This document shows positions 43,655 through 50,971 of a stretch of 64,000 nucleotides of DNA, one piece after another. Each line of letters begins with the position of its first letter. The first letter of the stretch is position 1. Under the pieces are notes generated by a model. That model saw only the letters and a list, made by a program, of their open reading frames with translations, was not told the DNA's origin and ran no database searches. Origin of the DNA: Enterocloster clostridioformis (lineage in GTDB: Bacteria > Bacillota > Clostridia > Lachnospirales > Lachnospiraceae); NCBI RefSeq assembly GCF_020297485.1, contig NZ_JAIWZC010000001.1:1488001-1552000 (forward strand), in the 5' to 3' direction. The position numbers and the translations under genes are program-made.

Positions 43655-43738
43655 TCAAATTACTTTTTTTCTTAAACCACACTGAAAAAATATGCACAGG
43701 ATAACTGCAACGATCATGAACCATATGACTGTGCTCAT
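43655..43738 (-). CDS. 27-residue membrane microprotein
   Basis: STVIWFMIVAVILCIFFQCG then LRKKVI: one membrane helix with a basic end. The ATG at 43738 lies 4 nt after the TGA of the zinc-ribbon gene, with GGGGTC ahead. It is the last gene of the parM operon. Confidence 0.45.
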   Translation of the reverse strand: MSTVIWFMIVAVILCIFFQCGLRKKVI

Positions 43739-43742
43739 ACTA

Positions 43743-44045
43743 TCAGACCCCATTGTGTCCATGATTCATATCCTCCAAATCATAAAATACTAAATCACAT
43801 GAGCAATCGCCATAGATTGCCTCACCACATACCGGGCATTCCTCCATATCACAGCCATAATGGTGGAAGTTCCCAAATGGAGCAAAACAATCCGGACATA
43901 TATCACCATCATCATAATATGTTTCCATGTCTTTCTCGTAGCCAAATTTGATACGCACATGGCTTTTTCCTTTGCAGATACACGTTTCCACTTTACATCC
44001 TACGTGTTCCAGCATTTCACCACCACAAATTTTACATACAGCCAT
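43743..44045 (-). CDS. Zinc-ribbon-like protein
   Basis: 100 residues. Paired cysteines at CKICGGE near 4, CKVETCIC near 17, CPDC near 51 and CDMEECPVCGEAIYGDCSC near 65 suggest two zinc knuckles. The ATG follows CAGGAGAAAAAT. It is common on clostridial elements; the binding partner is unknown. Confidence 0.65.
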   Translation of the reverse strand: MAVCKICGGEMLEHVGCKVETCICKGKSHVRIKFGYEKDMETYYDDGDICPDCFAPFGNFHHYGCDMEECPVCGEAIYGDCSCDLVFYDLEDMNHGHNGV

Positions 44046-44061
44046 ATTTTTCTCCTGTCTT

Positions 44062-44226
44062 TTAAGATGGGGTTCCCATGTCCACTAAAATCATAAAAAG
44101 GTGGAACATAAACAGAAACATGCAGCCCACCAGCTTGATGCTGAATGAAGCTATTTTCAATGCCACATATATAAAAGCAAGCAACAATTTTCCTACAAAT
44201 TTAATAATAGCACATAATATCGTCAT
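44062..44226 (-). CDS. 54-residue membrane protein
   Basis: The ATG at 44226 overlaps the stop of the parR-like gene (ATGA). It is almost entirely hydrophobic (TILCAIIKFVGKLLLAFIYV; SIKLVGCMFLFMFHLFMIL), with about two helices. Translational coupling to the segregation genes suggests co-expression. Confidence 0.5.
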   Translation of the reverse strand: MTILCAIIKFVGKLLLAFIYVALKIASFSIKLVGCMFLFMFHLFMILVDMGTPS

Positions 44227-44672
44227 AAACAATCTTCTCCTTCGTCCTCAAAGTCACCAAATGAACCATAAAATTCAAGCAGTTTTAAATCTTTTTTTGT
44301 TGCCTGATCCACCTTAACGGCTGGCTGTTCATTCCTTGTTTCGGGTTCCTGTTTCTCTTTCGTACTGACATCATTACCAGTTTGCATGTACATTGATACG
44401 GTCTGTATTGTTTCCAATGCCTCCTCTAAAGCATGTCTGGTCAATTCACGGAAGTAATCCTCATGTTCTTTTATACTGGATAACGTACCCTCCAGTTCTT
44501 TAAAGTCCGTTTTCCTTTTTAGGTGTTCCGAATAATAGATCACTGCCTCGGCTATAAAATCGTTCTGTGAACTGAACAGTTCCCGGTTATACGCTTCCAG
44601 ACAGGTGAGTGCCTGGAAATGTACCGGATTATTTTTATAAAGCCGAAGTGTAGTGGCATATTTATCATCCAT
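44223..44672 (-). CDS. ParR-like adaptor of the actin segregation pair
   Basis: 149 residues from ATG 44672 (AAGGAGGCTATAC ahead), 12 nt after the ParM stop. The first 60 residues (KYATTLRLYKNNPVHFQALTCLEAYN, then SQNDFIAEAVIYYSE) have the strand-helix-helix look of a ribbon-helix-helix DNA-binding domain. The rest is helical and acidic. The parM-parR order and size support a ParR role, binding a parC site, but the sequence match itself is weak. Confidence 0.65.
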   Translation of the reverse strand: MDDKYATTLRLYKNNPVHFQALTCLEAYNRELFSSQNDFIAEAVIYYSEHLKRKTDFKELEGTLSSIKEHEDYFRELTRHALEEALETIQTVSMYMQTGNDVSTKEKQEPETRNEQPAVKVDQATKKDLKLLEFYGSFGDFEDEGEDCL

Positions 44673-44683
44673 GTATAGCCTCC

Positions 44684-45610
44684 TTATCCGGCCATGCTCT
44701 GTCTGGCCTTCCATATGCTTTTCAGGGTTTCTTCATACCCTCTCGCATTTGCATGGATATCGGGAATACTTATCACGTCCTTCCCCTTGTTATCCCCGAA
44801 ATTCTGCATGATTGAAGCCCCACCGCCCATAAAGATTATTTTTTCCAGATGGAGGTTATATCCATGCTTCTTAATGAGGTTATAAATATATTCTGTATAT
44901 CTGCCCAGTTCCCTTCGGATTACCTGCAGGTACGCCTCGTCACCGGCATATGTACCGGTCTGCATGATCTTTTCGATGATATATGGTTTTGCCTTCTCCC
45001 CGAACTCGGCCATCAGTACCTCATTCACGCTGGAGATACATTTTATGGTGCCATTATTATCTATAATAGGCTGTGCACCACTGGGACGCATATTCTCAAT
45101 CGGAACTCCGTCAACGGTTCCTCCGCCAATATCTACCAATAGACAGGATTTTCCTTCCGTCTCTGCCAGTATATCGGTGATAGCGGCAAAGCCCTGCATG
45201 TATACACTCACGCCTTCCAGATAAACATGGAATTCTTCTCCCTGATACCGATAGTTCATTTCCCTTTCCCTGCCCAAATATTTACGAAATGCTTTCATCT
45301 GTGTTTCATACCACCGCGGTGGTAATCCTGTTGCCAATCGGACTGCTGCCTGGGTCTTACCTCTGAATTTTAATTCAGTAGCCAACGCCGCCAGGGTAAG
45401 GATATAGTAATCATCGTCCACAGTTTTGTCAATTTTCGTATTCACCTCTTCCATGCTGCCGCCAATTGCGTAATACTCCCCATTGAACTCCAGAATCTGA
45501 CTCAAATTACTGGGTTTTACCCTCTGTGGTGTTACTGTGGATAAAAATGCCGTATTGGCTGTTTTCATTTGCCTGTTTCCATGATCAATTCCAAGAATTT
45601 CTCTATCCAT
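44684..45610 (-). CDS. parM: ParM/StbA-family plasmid-segregation actin
   Basis: 308 residues. The actin fold phosphate loops are visible: IDHGNRQMKTANT near 7 (phosphate 1), LLVDIGGGTVDG near 162 (phosphate 2) and IIFMGGGASIM near 262 (adenosine/phosphate motif). It polymerises to push or pull plasmid copies apart. Together with the replication initiator it indicates that the element can exist and be maintained as an extrachromosomal replicon. Confidence 0.85.
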   Translation of the reverse strand: MDREILGIDHGNRQMKTANTAFLSTVTPQRVKPSNLSQILEFNGEYYAIGGSMEEVNTKIDKTVDDDYYILTLAALATELKFRGKTQAAVRLATGLPPRWYETQMKAFRKYLGREREMNYRYQGEEFHVYLEGVSVYMQGFAAITDILAETEGKSCLLVDIGGGTVDGVPIENMRPSGAQPIIDNNGTIKCISSVNEVLMAEFGEKAKPYIIEKIMQTGTYAGDEAYLQVIRRELGRYTEYIYNLIKKHGYNLHLEKIIFMGGGASIMQNFGDNKGKDVISIPDIHANARGYEETLKSIWKARQSMAG

Positions 45611-45631
45611 TTTGACTTTTCCTCTCTGTCG

Positions 45632-45835
45632 TTAATATTCGCCGGCGCTCTCCAAAAGTTCAAGTTCCTCAACGGCTTCACCGAATCCGTCCGAATCCCT
45701 CCAGCCCGGAGCATGTTCCTTTAATGTGATGATAAGGTTGCCTTTTTCATTCACTTCAAACCCTACATATTTGTTATCGTATTCCTTGCTGTCCTGCAGT
45801 ATCTCAATGATATCGTCCGTCTTGTACATTCTCAT
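45632..45835 (-). CDS. Small acidic hypothetical protein
   Basis: 67 residues (MYKTDDIIEILQDSKEYDNKY region), ATG 45835 preceded by GGGGGAGACATTGAAGA. It lies between DUF6075 and parM in one operon. No family recognised. Confidence 0.55.
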   Translation of the reverse strand: MRMYKTDDIIEILQDSKEYDNKYVGFEVNEKGNLIITLKEHAPGWRDSDGFGEAVEELELLESAGEY

Positions 45836-45855
45836 TCTTCAATGTCTCCCCCTCT

Positions 45856-46284
45856 TCACGATATACCATAACGCAGTCTAACCGATTCAATAAAATATCT
45901 TGCATAGGGGCAGTCAAATACTTCTTCGACTGTATATTCCGAGCTGACTTCCCCGAAGTTGTAACCCTCTTTTGAATCATCCCTGTTCACTGTCTGTGAA
46001 AAGCCTGTATAAAGATTGATTGCCAGCCGTGTCACTTTCATCGAGGCCGATGTTTGCCATCCTGCAAATAATGCCATTGGATTGATCTGCTCTGTTCTCT
46101 GATCCACAATCTGTGTAAATGCAGCCCTTGTCATGTCACATATTCCAAGAGTATAAATCATGGCAACTTCTTTATTGTCTTTACGCGAATTTGGAAGTTC
46201 ACGAACCTTTTCACGGAAAAATCTCTCATGCGCTTCATTGGCAAATACAATGTCCATTGTCTCTAATTGATTGATATCAAACAT
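45856..46284 (-). CDS. DUF6075 family protein
   Basis: 142 residues. FANEAHERFFREKV near 14, IYTLGICDMTR near 43, LFAGWQTSASMKVTRLAINLYTGF near 72, YTVEEVFDCPYARYFIESVRLRYG at the end: this is the DUF6075 pattern as I recall it from Lachnospiraceae elements. Soluble, unknown role. The ribosome site is GGAGGAGATAT. Confidence 0.75.
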   Translation of the reverse strand: MFDINQLETMDIVFANEAHERFFREKVRELPNSRKDNKEVAMIYTLGICDMTRAAFTQIVDQRTEQINPMALFAGWQTSASMKVTRLAINLYTGFSQTVNRDDSKEGYNFGEVSSEYTVEEVFDCPYARYFIESVRLRYGIS

Positions 46285-46311
46285 ATATCTCCTCCATTCC
46301 TTATTCAGCAG

Positions 46312-46503
46312 CTATATTTCCTGCAGGATAAATTCAATATTTTCCTGAAATATCTTTTGCAGTTCCAGAATTACTTTGTAGGACGGCTTTTGCTGCCCAT
46401 ACTCAATTCGCTGATATGTACGCAAGCTGATTTTCAGCTTGTCCGCCAATTCCCACTGCGTCAACTCTTTACCCTGGCGTAGTTGTCTAACCCTAATTAC
46501 TGT
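46312..46503 (-). CDS. Cro/C1-type HTH regulator with out-of-frame start
   Basis: The frame reads TVIRVRQLRQGKELTQWELA, then DKLKISLRTYQRIEYGQQKP, a clear helix-turn-helix, then a helical tail to TAG 46312. No ATG, GTG or TTG opens this frame. The well-placed GGGGGTG-ATGGACAGT start is one base out of frame; ATGACAGT would restore MTVIRV. So this is either a one-base insertion at the initiator (a pseudogene) or a sequencing error. It probably regulated the replication operon. Confidence 0.6.
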   Translation of the reverse strand, partial: TVIRVRQLRQGKELTQWELADKLKISLRTYQRIEYGQQKPSYKVILELQKIFQENIEFILQEI

Positions 46504-46519
46504 CCATCACCCCCTTTGC

Positions 46520-47605
46520 TTATAAGCATCCGGAGTAGATGTCACCATTCACTGCTGCCTGGTTCATCACCACATTACTTGATGTAAATGCCGAATTATA
46601 CAGAACAGTTAGCAAAGCTGCCCGCATATTTCTAATTTTGGTTTTCGTCTCTGACAGACTGTTTAAAACAAACTGGATACAAAACATATCTAATTTCCAG
46701 AATACGGATTTAACAATAGCTGCAGGCTTTTCCTCCTGATTGATTCTGACTGTATCTTTTGTTGATGTAAGCACATCCACTGCTATTCCCACAATTTCGT
46801 CCAGCCTGTCTACATCGTAAGGACGGTCTATACAAATCGCATCATATCCAATCTTTGCTTTAAATACCTGCTGTGTATTCTGATGGGATTGGATAGGATT
46901 GGTATAATCTATGGTTGAAGTCTCTGTAGTAATATCTGTATTTGTCTGCCTGTTACTGGATAGTGCTGTGCTTTCAGAAAAGTGGCATCTACCTTTTTCT
47001 AGTGTAGCAGGTCCCTCTTTTTCAAGGGATACCCTGTCTCTTTTTTGGGGGACACCTCCCTGCTGAAAACCAGTTATCTCACTATTTTTCAAGATAAAGC
47101 ACTGTTCGTCCCTCTTTTCATCTGCCATATCTTCTCCCCTGTCTCCCGTAGAAGGGACACGGGTATCAAAACAGTGGGGATATGTTAATTCTTTCAGCTT
47201 CTCAACAATCAACTCTATGTATAGGACGTTGTTTACAACAAGACCATTCATATTGATTGTCCGGAAAACTCTTTTTATTACACCTAATTTCTCTAAAAAT
47301 ATAATTGCATTAGTAGCTTCTTTTTTACTCAATCCGAATTGCTCCGCAATCTGTTGGTAACTCCGCTGAAGTAGATCAGCTTTAAACTTTTTACGAATCG
47401 CTATAATCTGCCCGGTACTTTCGTCCCTCAATTCAGTTGGACGATACCAGTAAACGATATCTGCAAGTATGACAATGGCAGTCAAATGCGGTTTACCTGT
47501 TTCCTTTATGATTGTCTTATACCACGTCTGCGGTGTAATATTGCCGGTAATATTGATTTCGGCACTTGCATCCACAATCGGATTTCCAGTTGTATAGTCC
47601 CGCAT
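46520..47605 (-). CDS. Replication initiator with winged-helix N-domain and DUF6017 C-domain
   Basis: About 361 residues from ATG 47605 (GAGAGGTGAAGGTA ahead). The N-terminal winged helix includes KPHLTAIVILADIVYWYRP near 35 and LLQRSYQQIAEQFGLSKKEATNAIIFLEKLGVIKR near 77-110, a DNA-binding layout seen in plasmid and element initiators. A low-complexity middle (residues 150-245) leads to the DUF6017 region: IGYDAICIDRPYDVDRLDEIVGI near 252, KPAAIVKSVFWKLD, TKIRNMRAALLTVLYNS. It probably binds the element origin. Confidence 0.8.
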   Translation of the reverse strand: MRDYTTGNPIVDASAEINITGNITPQTWYKTIIKETGKPHLTAIVILADIVYWYRPTELRDESTGQIIAIRKKFKADLLQRSYQQIAEQFGLSKKEATNAIIFLEKLGVIKRVFRTINMNGLVVNNVLYIELIVEKLKELTYPHCFDTRVPSTGDRGEDMADEKRDEQCFILKNSEITGFQQGGVPQKRDRVSLEKEGPATLEKGRCHFSESTALSSNRQTNTDITTETSTIDYTNPIQSHQNTQQVFKAKIGYDAICIDRPYDVDRLDEIVGIAVDVLTSTKDTVRINQEEKPAAIVKSVFWKLDMFCIQFVLNSLSETKTKIRNMRAALLTVLYNSAFTSSNVVMNQAAVNGDIYSGCL

Positions 47606-47610
47606 TACCT

Positions 47611-47751
47611 TCACCTCTCCTTCCGTTCAAGAGAGGTACTACATATAATGCGTAATCTTTCGTCAGATTGCTTCGCCGTTACAGCTAATGCAACGATGAC
47701 AATTCCTGTTAAAATCAACATGATGATAAAAATAATAAATAGCACCTGCAT
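47611..47751 (-). CDS. 46-residue membrane microprotein
   Basis: QVLFIIFIIMLILTGIVIVA then LAVTAKQSDERLRIIC: one membrane helix and a charged tail. ATG 47751 follows AGGAGGAAAAGGGT. Its stop lies within the ribosome site of the replication initiator. First gene of the element as seen from its right end. Confidence 0.55.
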   Translation of the reverse strand: MQVLFIIFIIMLILTGIVIVALAVTAKQSDERLRIICSTSLERKER

Positions 47752-47772
47752 ACCCTTTTCCTCCTAAAATGC

Positions 47773-47824
47773 AAAAGAGGACTAAGGTCAGCTAACAAAA
47801 TCGCTTTACTCAGTCCTCTTTGTA
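47773..47824. terminator. Terminator-like inverted repeat at the head of the replication operon
   Basis: AAGAGGACTAAG...CTCAGTCCTCTT with T-rich ends on both strands. It could stop readthrough from the host rbs genes entering the element or attenuate the rep operon. Confidence 0.55.
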
Positions 47825-47835
47825 TTTATATTTTA

Positions 47836-47847
47836 ACAGCGCTGTTC
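47836..47847. promoter_or_regulatory. Perfect palindrome AACAGCGCTGTT
   Basis: A 12-bp palindrome just upstream of the element's first operon, positioned like an operator. The regulator is unknown; the nearby cro-like gene is a candidate by proximity only. Confidence 0.35.
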
Positions 47848-48023
47848 CCCCGAAAGAGGGCTTCACTTCAAGAAGAAGTAAAAGAAAAGGATATTTGGAA
47901 TAGGACTAAGTATAAGCAGGTCCCAAACCACCCGGCTGCGGCCCTGGTCCTAAAAATATCCCACCCTTTGGAAAACGACACTGGATTTATTGAAAAAGCA
48001 GTTCGATTGTGGTAAAATAAATT

Positions 48024-48098
48024 AAGACCTAAGTAGCCGCAAACCCTTGATTTCATTGGGTTCCTTGCTAACTTGGTCTTATTATAACACGGTCACCT
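48024..48098. other. Right end of the integrated element (attachment region) in rbsA
   Basis: rbsA homology stops at about 48,091-48,098, directly after the codons for GENGAG. Just inside the element is an imperfect inverted repeat with arms 48024-48046 (AAGACCTAAGTAGC...) and 48058-48080 (...GCTAACTTGGTCTT), the layout expected for a recombinase core. 47848-48023 holds no gene. The exact attachment core cannot be set without the left end. Confidence 0.6.
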
Positions 48099-48214
48099 GC
48101 GCCGTTTTCTCCCATCAGGGCGTGTACCTCTCCGTCGTCCAGCACAAAGCCGGCATCCCTTAGGACCTGGTTCTGACCAAAGGATTTGTTGATTCCTTTC
48201 ATTTCTATTTTCAT
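48068..48214 (-). pseudogene. rbsA: rbsA fragment, ribose ABC ATPase truncated by the element
   Basis: The ATG at 48214 follows GGAGGAAAACAAC. It reads KIEMKGINKSFGQNQVLRDAG, then VHALMGENGAG, and then runs into element sequence (DRVIIRPS, stop at 48068). The Walker A lysine and everything after it are missing. The remainder of rbsA and probably rbsC/rbsB should lie beyond the left end of the element. Confidence 0.85.
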
Positions 48215-48241
48215 GTTGTTTTCCTCCAGATAAATTCTGCT

Positions 48242-48658
48242 CTAAAAGATACAGCCGGACTGCAGGATGATGTTGGCATAGGGCTTTGTCTCTCCGGTCC
48301 GGATAACGGCCCTGCATTCCTTTGTCATCTCCTTAAAGCGGGTATGCGGGACAAATTCCACTTTTTCCGGTTTGAAACCGGTTTCAAAGCTGGCAAAAAG
48401 CTCCTGGATTTCCTCCAGGATTTGTGGATTCTGTTCTTTGATTTCCTCTGCCAGAACCACCGCTTCTATTTTCATATCGTTTGAAACCGCTTTCAATACG
48501 TCCATAAACCGGGGATTTCCAAATGTCACAGCCAAATCAATGCGCTCTGTCCCCTCTGGCACGGGCAGTCCGCAGTCAGCGATTGCGATTCTGTCCGTAT
48601 GCCCCATGGCTGACAGTACCCTGGAAATATTGCTGTTGAGTATGCCGTGTCTCTTCAT
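48242..48658 (-). CDS. rbsD: D-ribose pyranase
   Basis: 138 residues. It interconverts ribose pyranose and furanose forms before phosphorylation. MKRHGILNSNISRVLSAMGHTD with the catalytic His near 20, DCGLPVPEG near 28 and the C-terminal RTGETKPYANIILQSGC are typical. It lies between rbsK and the rbsA fragment. Its coding sequence contains two operator-like palindromes (48371-48388 and 48481-48496). Confidence 0.9.
   Translation of the reverse strand: MKRHGILNSNISRVLSAMGHTDRIAIADCGLPVPEGTERIDLAVTFGNPRFMDVLKAVSNDMKIEAVVLAEEIKEQNPQILEEIQELFASFETGFKPEKVEFVPHTRFKEMTKECRAVIRTGETKPYANIILQSGCIF
48371..48388. promoter_or_regulatory. LacI-type operator palindrome within rbsD
   Basis: TTTGAAACCGGTTTCAAA, a perfect 18-bp palindrome matching the upstream rbsR operator. 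It encodes part of FETGFK, so codon coincidence is possible. Confidence 0.45.
48481..48496. promoter_or_regulatory. Second LacI-type operator-like site within rbsD
   Basis: TTGAAACCGCTTTCAA; its complement, TTGAAAGCGGTTTCAA, is close to the general LacI/CcpA-family consensus. Confidence 0.4.
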
Positions 48659-48706
48659 GTTCTGTTCCTCCGTCTTCTTTACGCCGAAAGCGTGTTTGTC
48701 AATGCG

Positions 48707-49600
48707 TTACATTCTCTCCTGATGCATGGCTTCCAGTACCTGGCTGCGGACAGGCATTCCGCCCTGGGCTCCGAACCGCTCCGTGGACAGGCTGGCCGCC
48801 GTGTTGGCAAACCGGAGCGCTTCCTCCATGGTGCTGCCCCCCGCAATCTGTACGGTAAATGCCCCGTTTAATGTGTCTCCTGCTCCTGTGGTGTCCACCA
48901 CATTGGCTTTTCTGGCAGGTACGGTAAGAATTTCTCCTGATGGAAGGCATGTGGATACGCCTTTAGACCCCTGGGTAATCACCAGCTTGCCGGGATGTGC
49001 CTTAAGCATCTCCTCCACAGGCATATCCCCGAACAGGATGGCTGCCTCGTGTTCATTTGGCGTAAGATAATCCACTTTTGCCAGTACTTCCGGCTTCACC
49101 GGTCTGGCCGGTCCGGGATTCAGTACTACCTTTACGCCATTTTCATGGCAGATATCAATTACATACTCGATGGTATCCTGGGGAATTTCATGCTGCAGCA
49201 ATACGATGCCGCATGACAGCAGAGCATCCTTTATGCTGTCCACGTATTCCCGGTCCACCCTGTCATTGGCTCCCGCCACCACCACAATCGTATTGTCGTG
49301 ATCCCCTACGGTGATGACCGCCAGCCCTGTGTTCACTCCTGGAGCCACTTTAATGTGGGTGGTTCCCACTCCCATGTCCTCCATGTTTTTTATGAGGCTT
49401 CTTCCGGCCTCATCGTCGCCCACACAGCCGAACATCTCCACATCCGCCCCCAGCTTTGCCATGGCAACGGCCTGATTGGCACCCTTTCCTCCGGGTATGT
49501 AGCGGATGTCCTCTCCTTTCAGCGTTTCCCCCTTTAAGGGAATCCTCTCGGCTGTCACTGTCATGTCCATGTTGATGCTGCCTACCACTGCTGTCTTCAT
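48707..49600 (-). CDS. rbsK: Ribokinase
   Basis: 297 residues of the PfkB family. It phosphorylates ribose with ATP to ribose-5-phosphate. GSINMDMTV near 7 and GGKGANQAVAMAKLG near 42 form the substrate-binding signatures; the anion hole and catalytic base are in DTTGAGDTLNGAF near 247. The start at ATG 49600 follows GGAGGAACT. Second gene of the rbs operon, between rbsR and rbsD. Confidence 0.93.
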   Translation of the reverse strand: MKTAVVGSINMDMTVTAERIPLKGETLKGEDIRYIPGGKGANQAVAMAKLGADVEMFGCVGDDEAGRSLIKNMEDMGVGTTHIKVAPGVNTGLAVITVGDHDNTIVVVAGANDRVDREYVDSIKDALLSCGIVLLQHEIPQDTIEYVIDICHENGVKVVLNPGPARPVKPEVLAKVDYLTPNEHEAAILFGDMPVEEMLKAHPGKLVITQGSKGVSTCLPSGEILTVPARKANVVDTTGAGDTLNGAFTVQIAGGSTMEEALRFANTAASLSTERFGAQGGMPVRSQVLEAMHQERM

Positions 49601-49680
49601 AGTTCCTCCTTTTCTACTTTACATTTTATTTTATCCCTTTGATGCCTGGGAATGTCCTGGTACTGCGCTGCGGACATTCC

Positions 49681-50658
49681 CTAAAGAGTTGTGTCCCTTT
49701 TAATCAGCTTGACATCGAATACCTTATTCCTGTTAATCTGAGCTCCGGCAACGTATTCTGTCAGCATCCGAACCGCATCCTGCCCCATCTTTTTTATGGG
49801 CTGGGCAATGGTGGTAATCTCCGGCGTGAACAGGCTGCTTAGGGATATGTTGTCAAACCCGATTAACTGTATATCCTCCGGCACCCTTATGCCTTTCCTG
49901 TGAAGCTCCTTATAAACCGATATGGCCACCATGTCGTTAGCCGCTATGATTCCATCCGTATCCGGATACTTCTCCAACAGCCGCGCTGCCATCTCGGTTC
50001 CCGATTCAAAACTGTAATTTCCCTCTATGCAGGCAGGCTCGATTCCCCGCTCCCCGCACACATCCAGATATCCCTGGTGGCGCTTTCTGGCACTGGACAG
50101 ATGGAGCGGACCGCTCATCTGCACAATATGCCTGCAGCCGCATTCCAAAAGATGCTCCATGGACATCCGCCCGCCCTGGTAATGGTTGGACTGGATACAG
50201 GCAATTTCCTTGCCCCCCTCAATCTGCCGGTCAATCATCACGACCGGAATCCGGCAGTTTCCCACTTCCTTATGTATCTCATCCATGTTAGTCATCAGGA
50301 TGACTCCGTCTGCGTTCATCCGCTCCAGCAGGCTTAAGTTCCGCTTCTCCTTTTCCAAATCATCGTTGGAGTTGCAGAGCGTCAGGCGGTATCCCCTGCG
50401 GTCACATTCTTCTTCCACAGCCCCCGCCAGCTCATTAAAAAAGGGATTGATAATGTTTGGCACCAGTATGCCGATGATTTTGGATGAACGCTTGTAAAGC
50501 GACCTGGCTACCTCATTCGGTTTGAAACCGGTTTCTGATATAGCCCGTTCCACCTTCTGCCTCTTCTCATCATCCACCCTGGCCGTACCGTTCATTACCC
50601 TGGATACGGTTGAGGGGGATACGCCCGCCAGCTTCGCCACATCACGTATGCTCGTCAT
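49681..50658 (-). CDS. rbsR: LacI-family transcriptional regulator of the rbs operon
   Basis: 325 residues. The N-terminal HTH is TSIRDVAKLAGVSPSTVSRVMNG and the hinge region is FKPNEVARSLYKRSS. The periplasmic-binding-like effector domain follows (IIGILVPNIINPFFNELAGAVEEE; GIIAANDMVAISVYKEL; IQLIGFDNISLSSLFTPEITTI). It is expected to repress rbs genes until ribose or a derivative binds. It has a consensus promoter with an operator overlapping the start region upstream. Confidence 0.88.
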   Translation of the reverse strand: MTSIRDVAKLAGVSPSTVSRVMNGTARVDDEKRQKVERAISETGFKPNEVARSLYKRSSKIIGILVPNIINPFFNELAGAVEEECDRRGYRLTLCNSNDDLEKEKRNLSLLERMNADGVILMTNMDEIHKEVGNCRIPVVMIDRQIEGGKEIACIQSNHYQGGRMSMEHLLECGCRHIVQMSGPLHLSSARKRHQGYLDVCGERGIEPACIEGNYSFESGTEMAARLLEKYPDTDGIIAANDMVAISVYKELHRKGIRVPEDIQLIGFDNISLSSLFTPEITTIAQPIKKMGQDAVRMLTEYVAGAQINRNKVFDVKLIKRDTTL

Positions 50659-50725
50659 AAGTCCACCATCCTGCCTGTCTGCAGATTACAGCCTTCCGGC
50701 CCTTCCGCCCTTTGTGTGTTTTATT

Positions 50726-50743
50726 CTTGAAACCCGTTTCAAG
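50726..50743. promoter_or_regulatory. rbsR operator
   Basis: CTTGAAACCCGTTTCAAG, an 18-bp near-perfect palindrome about 10 nt downstream of the -10 box, the expected position for LacI-type repression. Confidence 0.7.
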
Positions 50744-50752
50744 CATGATTTA

Positions 50753-50781
50753 ATTATACATTTTGACAGTTTCAAAGTCAA
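50753..50781 (-). promoter_or_regulatory. Sigma-A promoter of the rbs operon
   Basis: On the minus strand, TTGACT, 17 nt, TATAAT. The -10 precedes the operator; rbsR begins about 95 nt downstream. Confidence 0.75.
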
Positions 50782-50932
50782 TATCCATATTTCTGTTTTG
50801 CCATTTTAGTCAAAAGCCACAATGAAGGCAGGGTATTAGCCGTGAATTCCACGCTTTTTTAGATACATTTCACAACGACTTTGTTAAGACATTGTCAGTC
50901 TGTCTTCCGGCAAAGCACGGGGAGCAGGAAAG

Positions 50933-50971
50933 AAAAAAGGACTGAACCCTGTTTCATGCAGGATTCAATCC
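50933..50971 (-). terminator. coaBC terminator, overlapping its last codons
   Basis: GGATTGAATCCTG-catgaaa-CAGGGTTCAGTCC then TTTTTT on the minus strand. The upstream arm encodes the end of CoaBC. Confidence 0.8.

Noticed and set aside
47868..48056. 62-residue minus-strand ORF near the element end
   Set aside because: No ribosome site or conserved features; it overlaps the inferred attachment region.
1..48090. Prophage
   Set aside because: No capsid, terminase, portal, tail or lysis genes are seen; the Tad pilus, ParM and initiator point to a conjugative or plasmid-like element. Conjugation genes themselves are not in the window, so the transfer mechanism remains unproven.
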